Positions 12,151 through 19,538 of a stretch of 64,000 bases of DNA are shown here, in pieces (the stretch's first letter is position 1; each line of letters begins with the position of its first letter). Source of the DNA: Chitinophaga pinensis. GTDB lineage: Bacteria; Bacteroidota; Bacteroidia; Chitinophagales; CAMDFR01. The translations under genes and the position numbers were made by a program. The notes under the pieces were generated by a model. It worked only from the letters and a program-made list of their open reading frames with translations. It was not told the DNA's origin and ran no database searches. The stretch covers positions 18,731 to 82,730 of the forward strand of contig CAMART010000011.1 in NCBI GenBank assembly GCA_945860705.1, in the 5' to 3' direction.

Positions 12151-12223
12151 AGCGGGAGACGAGGCTCGAACCCGCGACCTACAGCTTGGAAGGCTGTCGC
12201 TCTACCAACTGAGCTACTCCCGC
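12151..12223 (-). tRNA. tRNA-Gly (anticodon TCC)
   Basis: The acceptor stem GCGGGAG/CTCCCGC is perfect. The anticodon stem ACAGC/GCTGT encloses CTTCCAA, giving anticodon TCC. The D arm AGCTCAGTTGGTAGAGC and the T loop GTTCGAG are present. CCA is not encoded. Confidence 0.97.
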
Positions 12224-12334
12224 ATTTATATTTTTGTGATCAAAGAACGCTTATATATGACAAAAATAGACCCCCTATTGGCGTCTTTTTTTAAAATATA
12301 AAAATATAATATCCGTTTTTTAGTGCTTTGATGG

Positions 12335-12417
12335 TGGGGAGAGCAGGATTCGAACCTACGAAGTCGAAAGACAACAGATTTACAGTCTGCCCCATTTGGC
12401 CGCTCTGGAATCTCCCC
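12335..12417 (-). tRNA. tRNA-Tyr (anticodon GTA)
   Basis: This is a class II tRNA with a long variable arm. The acceptor is GGGGAGA/TCTCCCC with discriminator A, and the anticodon stem CAGA/TCTG encloses GTA. Unlike the other tRNAs here, CCA follows the discriminator directly in the DNA (12334-12332). That may be chance or an encoded CCA tail. Confidence 0.96.
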
Positions 12418-12449
12418 CAAGATTTTTCTTGTGATGTTTTATAAAAAAG

Positions 12450-12523
12450 AGCCAGCGGAGGGATTCGAACCCCCGACCCACTGATTACAAATCAGTAGCT
12501 CTGGCCAACTGAGCTACGCCGGC
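12450..12523 (-). tRNA. tRNA-Thr (anticodon TGT)
   Basis: The acceptor arms GCCGGCG and CGCTGGC pair. The anticodon stem ACTGA/TCAGT encloses TTTGTAA, giving anticodon TGT. The T arm GGGGTTCGAATCCC is intact. It is the first tRNA of the tRNA-tuf transcript. Confidence 0.97.
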
Positions 12524-12605
12524 TTATAATATTCACACAAAAAAAATACCTCAAAAAACTATTGATATCGTGATTTATTGCTAAACCTTTTTATCAAACG
12601 GGACG

Positions 12606-12638
12606 CAAATGTACGAAATATTTTTGCAAACAAGCAAA
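12606..12638 (-). promoter_or_regulatory. Probable promoter of the tRNA-tuf operon
   Basis: On the minus strand a TTTG (12638-12635) is followed after 21 bases by TACATTTG (12613-12606). This fits the Bacteroidota -33/-7 pattern TTTG-N19-21-TAnnTTTG. Transcription would start about 75 bases before the first tRNA. Confidence 0.6.
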
Positions 12639-12689
12639 TACTATGCTAATTTTTTTTAAAATATTTTATAGAGATGTATAAAAGTCTTG

Positions 12690-13076
12690 CTAATTCAATG
12701 ATGTAAGGTCATCTAAAGAATTAATATCTTCTAAATCTAACTCGTCTACAGCTAACTGATCTATTGTATTAGCAGCTTTCGACACTGTGAGTTTATCTTT
12801 TCTTTTGCTTAGTTGTCTTTTTATTGACTCCAAAACCAAATCTGTGCTTTCTTCAAATGCTTTTGTAGTCTCTGTAGCAAATAATGTAGCACCTGGTATA
12901 TTTAATTTTATTTCTACTACTTTATCTTTTACATGATCGTGGCTATCTAGTTTTAAATAGACATCTGCACTAGTTATTTTATCATGTATTACGTCAAGTT
13001 TATTTAATTTTTTTTGAATGAATTCTTCTAATTTTACATCTGTTGTAAACCCTACTGAATGAAATTTTACGTTCAT
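12690..13076 (-). CDS. hpf: Ribosome hibernation-promoting factor / RaiA family
   Basis: This 128-residue protein belongs to the short HPF/RaiA family, which binds the decoding centre of idle ribosomes in stationary phase. The family beta-alpha-beta fold is seen as MNVKFHSVGFTTDVKLEEFI, KITSADVYLKLD, KVVEIKLNIPGATLFA and TDLVLESIKRQLSKRKDKL. An acidic tail follows. It lacks the C-terminal dimerisation domain of long HPF. It lies between xerC and the tRNA-tuf block, a common Bacteroidota arrangement. The gap to the tRNA genes contains the tRNA-tuf promoter. Confidence 0.9.
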   Translation of the reverse strand: MNVKFHSVGFTTDVKLEEFIQKKLNKLDVIHDKITSADVYLKLDSHDHVKDKVVEIKLNIPGATLFATETTKAFEESTDLVLESIKRQLSKRKDKLTVSKAANTIDQLAVDELDLEDINSLDDLTSLN

Positions 13077-13102
13077 AGTTTTCGATTTTAATAGTTAATA
13101 AA

Positions 13103-13996
13103 TTATGATTTGGGATGTGCTTGTTTATGCACGTTTTTTAGTTTTTGAATAGTATTATGCGTATATACTTGAGTAGCTGCGAGGCTACTATGTCCTAATA
13201 ATTCTTTTACTGCATTTAGCTCTGCTCCTTCGTTTACCATATGTGTTGCAAATGTGTGTCTCAATATATGGGGACTTTTTTTCTGTAATGTTGTAACTAA
13301 AGATAAGTATGAATTTATCTTTCTGTATATTAATTTATGATAAATTTTTTGACCTTTGGATGTTAGGAATAAAAGTTCTTGATTTTCATTGAATTGCGAG
13401 TTTTTTATATTTATATAATTATTTATTTTAGTCAAAATTTGAGGGGGAAGTGGTATCAATCTTTCTTTATTTCCTTTCCCTATTACTTTTACCAATCCAT
13501 TTATAGTATCAATGCTAGTGGTTTTAAGCGCACAAAGCTCAGATAAACGCATACCAGTAGCATAAAACAATTCAACAATTATTTTGTCTCTCCATCCTTC
13601 ATAATCATCAGTAAAATCAATATCTTCAAGCAATCTGTCAATATCTTTTGTATCTACAAATTGAGGTAATCTACTAGCTACTTTTAATCCACTTATTTTA
13701 GTCAGTGGGTTACTCTCTAATAGATTTTTTGACAATAAAAATTTATAAAAGCTTCTTAGTGAAGATATCTTTCTATTGATGGATTTTGGCACTATTCCAT
13801 CATTCATAAGCGTGACTACCCAAGAGCGAATTTGTTTATGATTTGCTGTAAGTATTTCTTCTGACTCGTATGTTTTTTTGTAAAATTCTACAAACTCTAA
13901 AATGTCTGTATTATAGGCGGTACTAGTATGTGCAGAATATCTGCGCTCATACTTTAGGTAGTTTTGAAAACTATTGATATGGTCTTGTATATACAT
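13103..13996 (-). CDS. xerC: Tyrosine recombinase XerC/XerD type
   Basis: This is a site-specific recombinase of the kind that resolves chromosome dimers at dif. The chosen start, ATG at 13996 (MYIQDHINSFQNYLKYERRY), gives 297 residues, the usual Xer length. An in-frame TTG 15 bases upstream lies inside a hairpin and is less likely. The N-terminal SAM-like DNA-binding domain is followed by the catalytic domain with Arg in ATGMRLSEL, Lys in GKGNKERLIPL, HILRHTFATH, GHSSLAATQVYTH and the nucleophile Tyr. It lies between rpsU and hpf, which is typical for a housekeeping XerC rather than a phage integrase. A terminator-like hairpin ends directly at its start codon. Confidence 0.9.
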   Translation of the reverse strand: MYIQDHINSFQNYLKYERRYSAHTSTAYNTDILEFVEFYKKTYESEEILTANHKQIRSWVVTLMNDGIVPKSINRKISSLRSFYKFLLSKNLLESNPLTKISGLKVASRLPQFVDTKDIDRLLEDIDFTDDYEGWRDKIIVELFYATGMRLSELCALKTTSIDTINGLVKVIGKGNKERLIPLPPQILTKINNYINIKNSQFNENQELLFLTSKGQKIYHKLIYRKINSYLSLVTTLQKKSPHILRHTFATHMVNEGAELNAVKELLGHSSLAATQVYTHNTIQKLKNVHKQAHPKS

Positions 13997-13997
13997 A

Positions 13998-14034
13998 AAA
14001 ACGGATAGCAATGTACTACATTACTATCCGTTTT
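13998..14034 (-). terminator. Intrinsic terminator between rpsU and xerC, abutting the xerC start
   Basis: On the minus strand AAAACGGATAG pairs with CTATCCGTTTT over 11 base pairs, with a further AATGT/ACATT inner stem. The U-tract runs straight into the ATG of xerC at 13996. It should end most rpsU transcripts and attenuate xerC. Confidence 0.75.
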
Positions 14035-14057
14035 CCAAATTTATTTTTAAAAAAATA

Positions 14058-14252
14058 CTAAGCTTCAGTATTTCCGAACATCACCTCTTTATAGGCTGCT
14101 TTCAAAACCTCACCTCTTCTTACTACAGATTTTTTCGTAAAATTCTTTTTACCTCTTAAGATTCTTAAAATCTGAGCTTTTTCGTATTTTTTCTTATATT
14201 TTTTTAAAGCTTTGTCTATTGAATCACTTTCTCTTGCGTCTACTATTAACAT
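14058..14252 (-). CDS. rpsU: 30S ribosomal protein S21
   Basis: This small basic ribosomal protein has 64 residues and begins MLIVDARESDSIDKALKKYK, the typical Bacteroidota form. It contains the RRGEVLKAAYKEV C-terminal helix. In Flavobacterium, S21 helps hide the anti-Shine-Dalgarno of 16S rRNA and its own mRNA carries a strong Shine-Dalgarno. Here the bases before the ATG (CAAAAATTATAAGACAA) show none. A terminator-like hairpin separates it from xerC. Confidence 0.97.
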   Translation of the reverse strand: MLIVDARESDSIDKALKKYKKKYEKAQILRILRGKKNFTKKSVVRRGEVLKAAYKEVMFGNTEA

Positions 14253-14359
14253 TTGTCTTATAATTTTTGAGGGTGCGAATTTAGTAACTTTTTACTAGAA
14301 TGCAAAATAAATTTCGATTTAATCATTTTAAGAACTAATAATTCGATATTTGCAAAGTA

Positions 14360-16129
14360 ATGATATGGACTAAAACATTGAATATTATAGAGAAATCTAT
14401 TGGATGGCTATTATTGCTTGCCGGAACTATATTGTTGTTTTTAGTTTGTTGGGGATTTAATAAAGGATTTGATTTCAGTGATGAGGGATTTATGATGATG
14501 GGGTATACGCTTCCACATGATATCCAATGTGGTGGTGCTTATCAAGTTTTATTCAATAAAATTTTTTGTTTTTTTAATCCTGGAATTATTTTTTATAGAT
14601 ATATACGATTGATTCTTGGAATAATAGCCAGCGTTTTTTTATATAATAGCATCATCAAATATTTTGAGCACAATCAGATTTTAATAACAAAAAAAAATAA
14701 AATCATTTTAGTAGGAATGATGCTTATTGGTTTGATGAGTAGCTATTCTATTTTCACGAGTATACTTTCCTACAACAGCATCACGTTTATATTAGGTATT
14801 TTATTTTGCATGAGTATGATAGAAATACTTTTTTGTACTGATATAAAAAACACACTAAAATGGATAGTACTAATTTCTATCATTATATCTATACAATTAA
14901 TCAGCAGATTTCCTACAGCTATAGTAATGATGGGCATTGTACCTTGCTTTATTTTAGTAAGCAAGCTTAATTTCAAACAAAAAATTTCATCAACTATTTT
15001 ATTAGTTATATTATCAATTCTTGGTATTTTTTTAATGATACAATTTAGCTATGGGAGTATGGAAGAATATTTAACAGATTATAAAATCTCCATAAAAATG
15101 ATGGAGCATCACAATAGTGATAGTATCATACAACTTTATAAAGATAGTTTTAGGTATGCCTATGAACAAGCTGTGAAAAATAACAGCACAATTTTCTATC
15201 TATTAATAATAAGTGCTATCATCTCTCGATTTTTTGAGCAAAAACGAATGATTCAATTGTTATTTTTTATTGTTCAGGTGATATGCATTGGCTATTATAT
15301 AGACGTAATCATCAGTGATGAACTGTATGAAAGTGGTATGCTTTTTTTGTATCGCGCCTTGGATCCGTATATTTTTTTAGGTTTAAGTTTTTTACTAATA
15401 AATATTTTGTCTACGAATTTCTCTTTAAAAAATATTCTACATAACACAAGTATTATTTTACTTTTAGTTCTTTATCCTTTTATCTGTGGAGTAGGCACGA
15501 ACAATGAGCTCACCTTACAATCCTTACAATTTTTATTGTTTTGGATGGTATTATTTTTCTTCTATTATCAACTCAATTATGAGAAAAAAATAGTTAGAAG
15601 TATTAATCTAGTATATATTTTAGTATTTGCTACACTGGCTATCTCTCAAACTATTTCTGGATATATTTTCCATCCATATAGGCTCACAAGCTCTTTAGAT
15701 AAGTTGAATATAAAATTTAAAAATGAAAAACTTCATCAAATATATACTGATAAAAACATGTATGAAACCATGGAGCATTTTGAAAAAATAATTCCTAAGT
15801 CTAATAAAGAGCTACAAATAATTGATTTTTGTAAAGTGCCAGGAATCATCTATGCACTAAATGGATATACTCCAAGAAATGCATGGATAAGCAGAAGCTC
15901 AGTAGCTACCAATATATATAATTTTAAAACCTGCAAAACAGCGTATGTAGCAGATTATATTTTTGTACCAAATACACTAGATAAAGAAACTGAGATAAAT
16001 GAATTTTTTAAAGGGGTTGATATAAATTTAGAAAATGATTATACGTTTATAGATTCTGTGACACATCCTTTATACAACTATAATCCATTAACCATTAGAG
16101 AAAAAATATGGGTCTATGGAAAAAAATAA
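14360..16129 (+). CDS. Polytopic membrane protein, probable GT-C type glycosyltransferase
   Basis: This 589-residue protein has about 12 hydrophobic segments and a soluble tail from about residue 460. The first outer loop carries the acidic motif GFDFSDEGF (about residues 36-44). That resembles the D-E motif of GT-C glycosyltransferases, which take sugars from polyprenyl phosphate on the outer side of the membrane. No specific family is recognised. The gene opens a tight plus-strand trio: the next gene starts 14 bases before its stop. It is very AT-rich. It could also be a non-enzymatic membrane protein, so the GT-C call rests on topology plus the acidic loop. Confidence 0.55.
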   Translation: MIWTKTLNIIEKSIGWLLLLAGTILLFLVCWGFNKGFDFSDEGFMMMGYTLPHDIQCGGAYQVLFNKIFCFFNPGIIFYRYIRLILGIIASVFLYNSIIKYFEHNQILITKKNKIILVGMMLIGLMSSYSIFTSILSYNSITFILGILFCMSMIEILFCTDIKNTLKWIVLISIIISIQLISRFPTAIVMMGIVPCFILVSKLNFKQKISSTILLVILSILGIFLMIQFSYGSMEEYLTDYKISIKMMEHHNSDSIIQLYKDSFRYAYEQAVKNNSTIFYLLIISAIISRFFEQKRMIQLLFFIVQVICIGYYIDVIISDELYESGMLFLYRALDPYIFLGLSFLLINILSTNFSLKNILHNTSIILLLVLYPFICGVGTNNELTLQSLQFLLFWMVLFFFYYQLNYEKKIVRSINLVYILVFATLAISQTISGYIFHPYRLTSSLDKLNIKFKNEKLHQIYTDKNMYETMEHFEKIIPKSNKELQIIDFCKVPGIIYALNGYTPRNAWISRSSVATNIYNFKTCKTAYVADYIFVPNTLDKETEINEFFKGVDINLENDYTFIDSVTHPLYNYNPLTIREKIWVYGKK

Positions 16130-16607
16130 ACTATTTATTTTCATAAGTGTCATACTCATTTTGATACAAGTTTTCTTTACCTATAAAGGAATTGAAAATG
16201 CTCCTTTTTTTCATTATGGAATGTTTTCGGAGCCAGCTAAAAAACAAGTAAAAATATACTATGTAAAAATAGATAATCAAGAACTACCCTTAAGTAAAAA
16301 TCATGGATATAATAAAGAAGTTTTATTATACAATCTAGAAAATTACGAATTGACAATAGCAGGTGATACTCAAGTAAATCAAGTGATTCATCAGAGATTG
16401 GATAGATTTAATGACGCACAAAAAACAGATTATTTTATCACCAACTTAAGTAATCATTTAGATAAAGAAGTTTATCAAAAATGGATTTGCAATTATGTAC
16501 AGCAAGAATTTTCTTCATCAAAAAAAATAGAATTAGGGTATTATATTCTTGATGAAAACACAACTATTTTATCTTCTAAAATCTTAATGAGTGATGAAAG
16601 AAATTAG
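16116..16607 (+). CDS. Unknown single-pass membrane protein
   Basis: This gene is not recognised. The 163-residue protein has one N-terminal transmembrane segment (LFIFISVILILIQVFFTYKG) and a mostly hydrophilic remainder, probably outside the cytoplasm. The remainder contains FFHYGMFSEPAKKQVKIYYV and several aromatic residues. It overlaps the GT-C-like gene by 14 bases and the following HTTM-like gene by 14 bases. The three are therefore almost certainly translated together. The coupling suggests a role as an accessory subunit of the flanking membrane proteins, which is inference only. Confidence 0.6.
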   Translation: MEKNKLFIFISVILILIQVFFTYKGIENAPFFHYGMFSEPAKKQVKIYYVKIDNQELPLSKNHGYNKEVLLYNLENYELTIAGDTQVNQVIHQRLDRFNDAQKTDYFITNLSNHLDKEVYQKWICNYVQQEFSSSKKIELGYYILDENTTILSSKILMSDERN

Positions 16608-17388
16608 TATAGATAAATATGCACGATACTATTATTTGATGGTTTTTGTATTCATCATTAAGCAATTTTTTGATGGTTTATTTTTACATCAATTTAATAA
16701 TCCAGTTCTTATTTATCCTCATATAGATAATTCATACTGGGTATTTCACCTACTACAAATTCCTCAATTCATAGTATCAAATACATACATTACTATTGCA
16801 TTTGATCTTATATTAATATCTACAAGTTTTGCATTGATATTTCTCTTTAAAAACAGACTCTTAACAAGACTTTTTGCTATTTGGTTTTTTATATATTTTA
16901 TATGTGTGAATAGTTTTTCGGGACATCACTCTCATATGCTTGTAGGAATATTATTGAGCAATTTAATATTTTGTTTTAATGATAGTAATCTGCAAGTGAA
17001 ATTAATAAAATGGATGCGTTACTATTTGTTATTTATAATGAGTAGTGCTGCAATATGGAAAATATGGAGAGGAAGTGTGTTTGATATCAATCATTTTAGC
17101 AATCTACTGTACAACCAACATATCTACGAAATCTATGAAAATAAGAATGGGATATTGATGCAACTCATTCAATATTTAATCACACATAAAAACTTTGCTC
17201 ATATCCTATATATATTAGCTACAGGACTGGAACTAATTTTTATTATTGGTTTTTTCACTAGAAAATTTGACAAAATACTTATTGCTCTATTCATAGTATT
17301 TTTTGTAATGAACTATTTTTTGATGGGACTCAATTTTGTAGAGCTATCTATACTATTGCTGAGTTTTTGGAGAATGAAGAGGGATTAG
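16594..17388 (+). CDS. Polytopic membrane protein, HTTM/DoxX-like
   Basis: This 264-residue protein has about six transmembrane segments. The ATG at 16594 is preferred over a GTG one codon upstream. The segment SFSGHHSHMLVGILL near the third helix, with paired histidines, and the overall helix pattern recall HTTM/DoxX-like membrane proteins, some of which are distant relatives of gamma-glutamyl carboxylase. That likeness is weak. It is the last gene of the overlapping trio, and its stop overlaps the 3' end of the convergent GT4 gene by 4 bases. Function unknown. Confidence 0.6.
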   Translation: MKEISIDKYARYYYLMVFVFIIKQFFDGLFLHQFNNPVLIYPHIDNSYWVFHLLQIPQFIVSNTYITIAFDLILISTSFALIFLFKNRLLTRLFAIWFFIYFICVNSFSGHHSHMLVGILLSNLIFCFNDSNLQVKLIKWMRYYLLFIMSSAAIWKIWRGSVFDINHFSNLLYNQHIYEIYENKNGILMQLIQYLITHKNFAHILYILATGLELIFIIGFFTRKFDKILIALFIVFFVMNYFLMGLNFVELSILLLSFWRMKRD

Positions 17389-18455
17389 AAAATTCGTCTA
17401 TACAATTCTTTGTATTCCTGTACAGTCTTACTCAACTCAAATTTTTTAAATTCAATGTTTTGCCAATCTGCTTGTAAGGCTTTATTGATGGATGATTCTA
17501 TATCATTATTTTGAATGTATATATGTTTGCCAGATACCGTTTCGAGTAGTGCTGTATTGTGCGAAGCTACAACTGGAATCTGCATAGCACTACATTCTAC
17601 TGCATTAAAACAAAAGCCTTCGCTTAATGATGGAATAACTACAAAAGATGTTTTAGATATAGTACTAAACAACTCTTCATCCGATAAATTATGTTTGATA
17701 GTTGTTTTGTCAATGAGTTGATTTTGTTCTAGTTTTTTTAGTACTTGTTTTAAAATAAAAGCAGGTTGTTTAGGAATAATCAATAACAGCTTATATCTAC
17801 TTTTAATATTTTGTAATGCATCTAAAAGATTGTCCAATCCCTTGCTTGCACCTAATCTACCATAATAACAAATAGTAGGTGTCTGTGGAGGTTCATGGAT
17901 GCATTTTGTAAATGAATCATAATTGATACCATTGTATATCATAGTAATTTTTCGTGTATCAATTCCTGATTTTATAAGTGCTTTTTTGGTAGAATCTGAT
18001 ACTGCTATATATTGGTCAAATGGTAATGCTAAAATTATTTTTTCGAATAAATAAAACAACAATCGAACTCCAAAAAAATAATATGGCAGACTCCACCAGA
18101 GCGAATCCCATACTTCATGAAAAGTAATGATGCATTTTTTTCTTGTCAATACTGATGCAAGCCATGCGGGCAATGCAGCATTATAACTGGTGGTATGTAT
18201 CAAGTCAACTTGATTTGCATATTTAAGGATATAAGGCAAACTAAAAAAAGTAAATAAAAAACGATTGCTAAATGGTAGTCGTATGATTTTTATTCCTTGA
18301 TAAATTTCTTCTTTTGCTTGAGAATTATCAGTACGTGATGTGATGACGGTGATATCATGATATTCTTTTGCTAGCTCAGTAGCTAATGATAGAAACAAGC
18401 GTTCTACACCGCCTTTGTCAGGATAGAAATGTTCCAATACAAATAAGATCTTCAT
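17385..18455 (-). CDS. Glycosyltransferase family 4
   Basis: This is a GT-B fold retaining glycosyltransferase of 356 residues acting on the cytoplasmic side. The N-terminal domain has the family opening MKILFVLEHFYPDKGGVERL with the glycine-rich acceptor loop. The C-terminal nucleotide-sugar domain contains ICYYGRLGASKGLDNLLDAL. It also carries the EX7E motif in SEGFCFNAVECSAM near residue 285. It is the last gene of the minus-strand operon that starts at 22538, 5 bases after the DUF2304 gene. Sugar and acceptor cannot be told from sequence. It probably builds a surface glycan. Confidence 0.88.
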   Translation of the reverse strand: MKILFVLEHFYPDKGGVERLFLSLATELAKEYHDITVITSRTDNSQAKEEIYQGIKIIRLPFSNRFLFTFFSLPYILKYANQVDLIHTTSYNAALPAWLASVLTRKKCIITFHEVWDSLWWSLPYYFFGVRLLFYLFEKIILALPFDQYIAVSDSTKKALIKSGIDTRKITMIYNGINYDSFTKCIHEPPQTPTICYYGRLGASKGLDNLLDALQNIKSRYKLLLIIPKQPAFILKQVLKKLEQNQLIDKTTIKHNLSDEELFSTISKTSFVVIPSLSEGFCFNAVECSAMQIPVVASHNTALLETVSGKHIYIQNNDIESSINKALQADWQNIEFKKFELSKTVQEYKELYRRIF

Positions 18456-18460
18456 ATTAC

Positions 18461-18799
18461 TTATTGCTTTTTATCTTGTTCTTGCAAAGCAATTTTTTTG
18501 ACCAACTCTGTGATAGTTTTGTTTTGTCTTTTTATGGCAACAAATAAATTGTATTGAATAAAAAACAAGACCCCAAGTCCAAGAAATATAATAGCATTTA
18601 TATTACTTTTAATACCAAAAATACGTGCAAGATTATCGGTAATAAAGTCTGGGAAAATGGCAATAGAGGCAATAGCCACCCATATCAATGACCAAAGAAT
18701 GGTTTCAATGAGTGTGTTTTTTCCAAGCCTATATTGATTAAACGAATAAACAATAAACGCCAGTGAAATAATCGGTACTATTATTTTATATAGCAACAT
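18461..18799 (-). CDS. DUF2304 family membrane protein
   Basis: This small membrane protein of 112 residues has three transmembrane segments (IIVPIISLAFIVYSF; LIWVAIASIAIF; AIIFLGLGVLFFIQYNL) and a short charged coil at the C-terminus. Size, topology and the adjacent GT2 gene match DUF2304 proteins, which are commonly encoded beside dolichyl-phosphate-mannose-synthase-like transferases. It may anchor or assist the GT2 enzyme, which is inference from the recurring neighbourhood. Confidence 0.75.
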   Translation of the reverse strand: MLLYKIIVPIISLAFIVYSFNQYRLGKNTLIETILWSLIWVAIASIAIFPDFITDNLARIFGIKSNINAIIFLGLGVLFFIQYNLFVAIKRQNKTITELVKKIALQEQDKKQ

Positions 18800-18841
18800 T
18801 GATTTTCAAATATAAGAAAAAATGAGTGGAATAGCTATTAT

Positions 18842-19537
18842 TTAGTCTTTATCTTTTACTAATAAATTGGCTAGCAGATTGAAAACTGTAACAAAACCCA
18901 TCAGGATGCCTTGTCCTTTTGCCATTGAATATTCTGTATAAAAAACACTTACTGGCACTTCTTCTATTTTCAATTTATTATCAAAAGCTTTGATGATTAT
19001 TTCACTACAAAACTCATAACCATCTGTTTGTATTTGTATTGTTTCCAAGGCTTTTTCTGCAAATAATTTTAGTCCACTTTGAGTATCTGTGATATGTCTA
19101 TTCGTAAAAATTCTTGTAAAAATATTTGCTATCAGATTATAGCATTTTCTAAAAAATGGAATTTTATTATTCGCTTTTAAGAATCTACTTCCTATGATAA
19201 GATCGGCATTTGTTTCTAAATATTTTTGATACAATACATCTATATCAGCTACTTGATGCTGTGCATCTGCATCTATTGTTACTACTACTTTATAACAATG
19301 TATTCGAGCATATTTTAGTCCTGTAGCTGTAGCTGCACCGACACCTCTATTGATGATATGATGGAGCATAATTATATTTTTGTCAAAGACTAAAGAAGGA
19401 GTTTCATCAGTGCTACCATCATTAACAATACAAATATTTTGATACCCTAATTGCTGAATTTCACTACATAAAACCCGTAAATGAGTTGCTTCATTATATG
19501 CTGGAAGTAAAATTAATATGTCGTTTTTTTGTAACAA
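18842..19537 (-). CDS. Glycosyltransferase family 2, polyprenyl-phosphate sugar synthase-like
   Basis: This 231-residue GT-A transferase resembles dolichyl-phosphate mannose/glucose synthases. It shows ILLPAYNEA, VNDGSTDET, the metal-binding DADAQHQ motif near residue 92, GSRF and DTQSGLKLF. The start is a TTG at 19537, three bases from the upstream stop codon, and no in-frame ATG exists nearby, so translation is probably coupled to the 999-residue gene. The product would load a sugar onto undecaprenyl phosphate for GT-C enzymes such as the upstream neighbour. No transmembrane anchor is present, and the DUF2304 partner may supply one. Confidence 0.88.
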   Translation of the reverse strand: MLQKNDILILLPAYNEATHLRVLCSEIQQLGYQNICIVNDGSTDETPSLVFDKNIIMLHHIINRGVGAATATGLKYARIHCYKVVVTIDADAQHQVADIDVLYQKYLETNADLIIGSRFLKANNKIPFFRKCYNLIANIFTRIFTNRHITDTQSGLKLFAEKALETIQIQTDGYEFCSEIIIKAFDNKLKIEEVPVSVFYTEYSMAKGQGILMGFVTVFNLLANLLVKDKD

Positions 19538-19538
19538 A

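Noticed and set aside
13103..14011. Xer-type recombinase as a sign of a mobile element
   Set aside because: It lies in the conserved rpsU-hpf-tRNA-tuf block with normal length and no attachment-site repeats beside the tRNAs.
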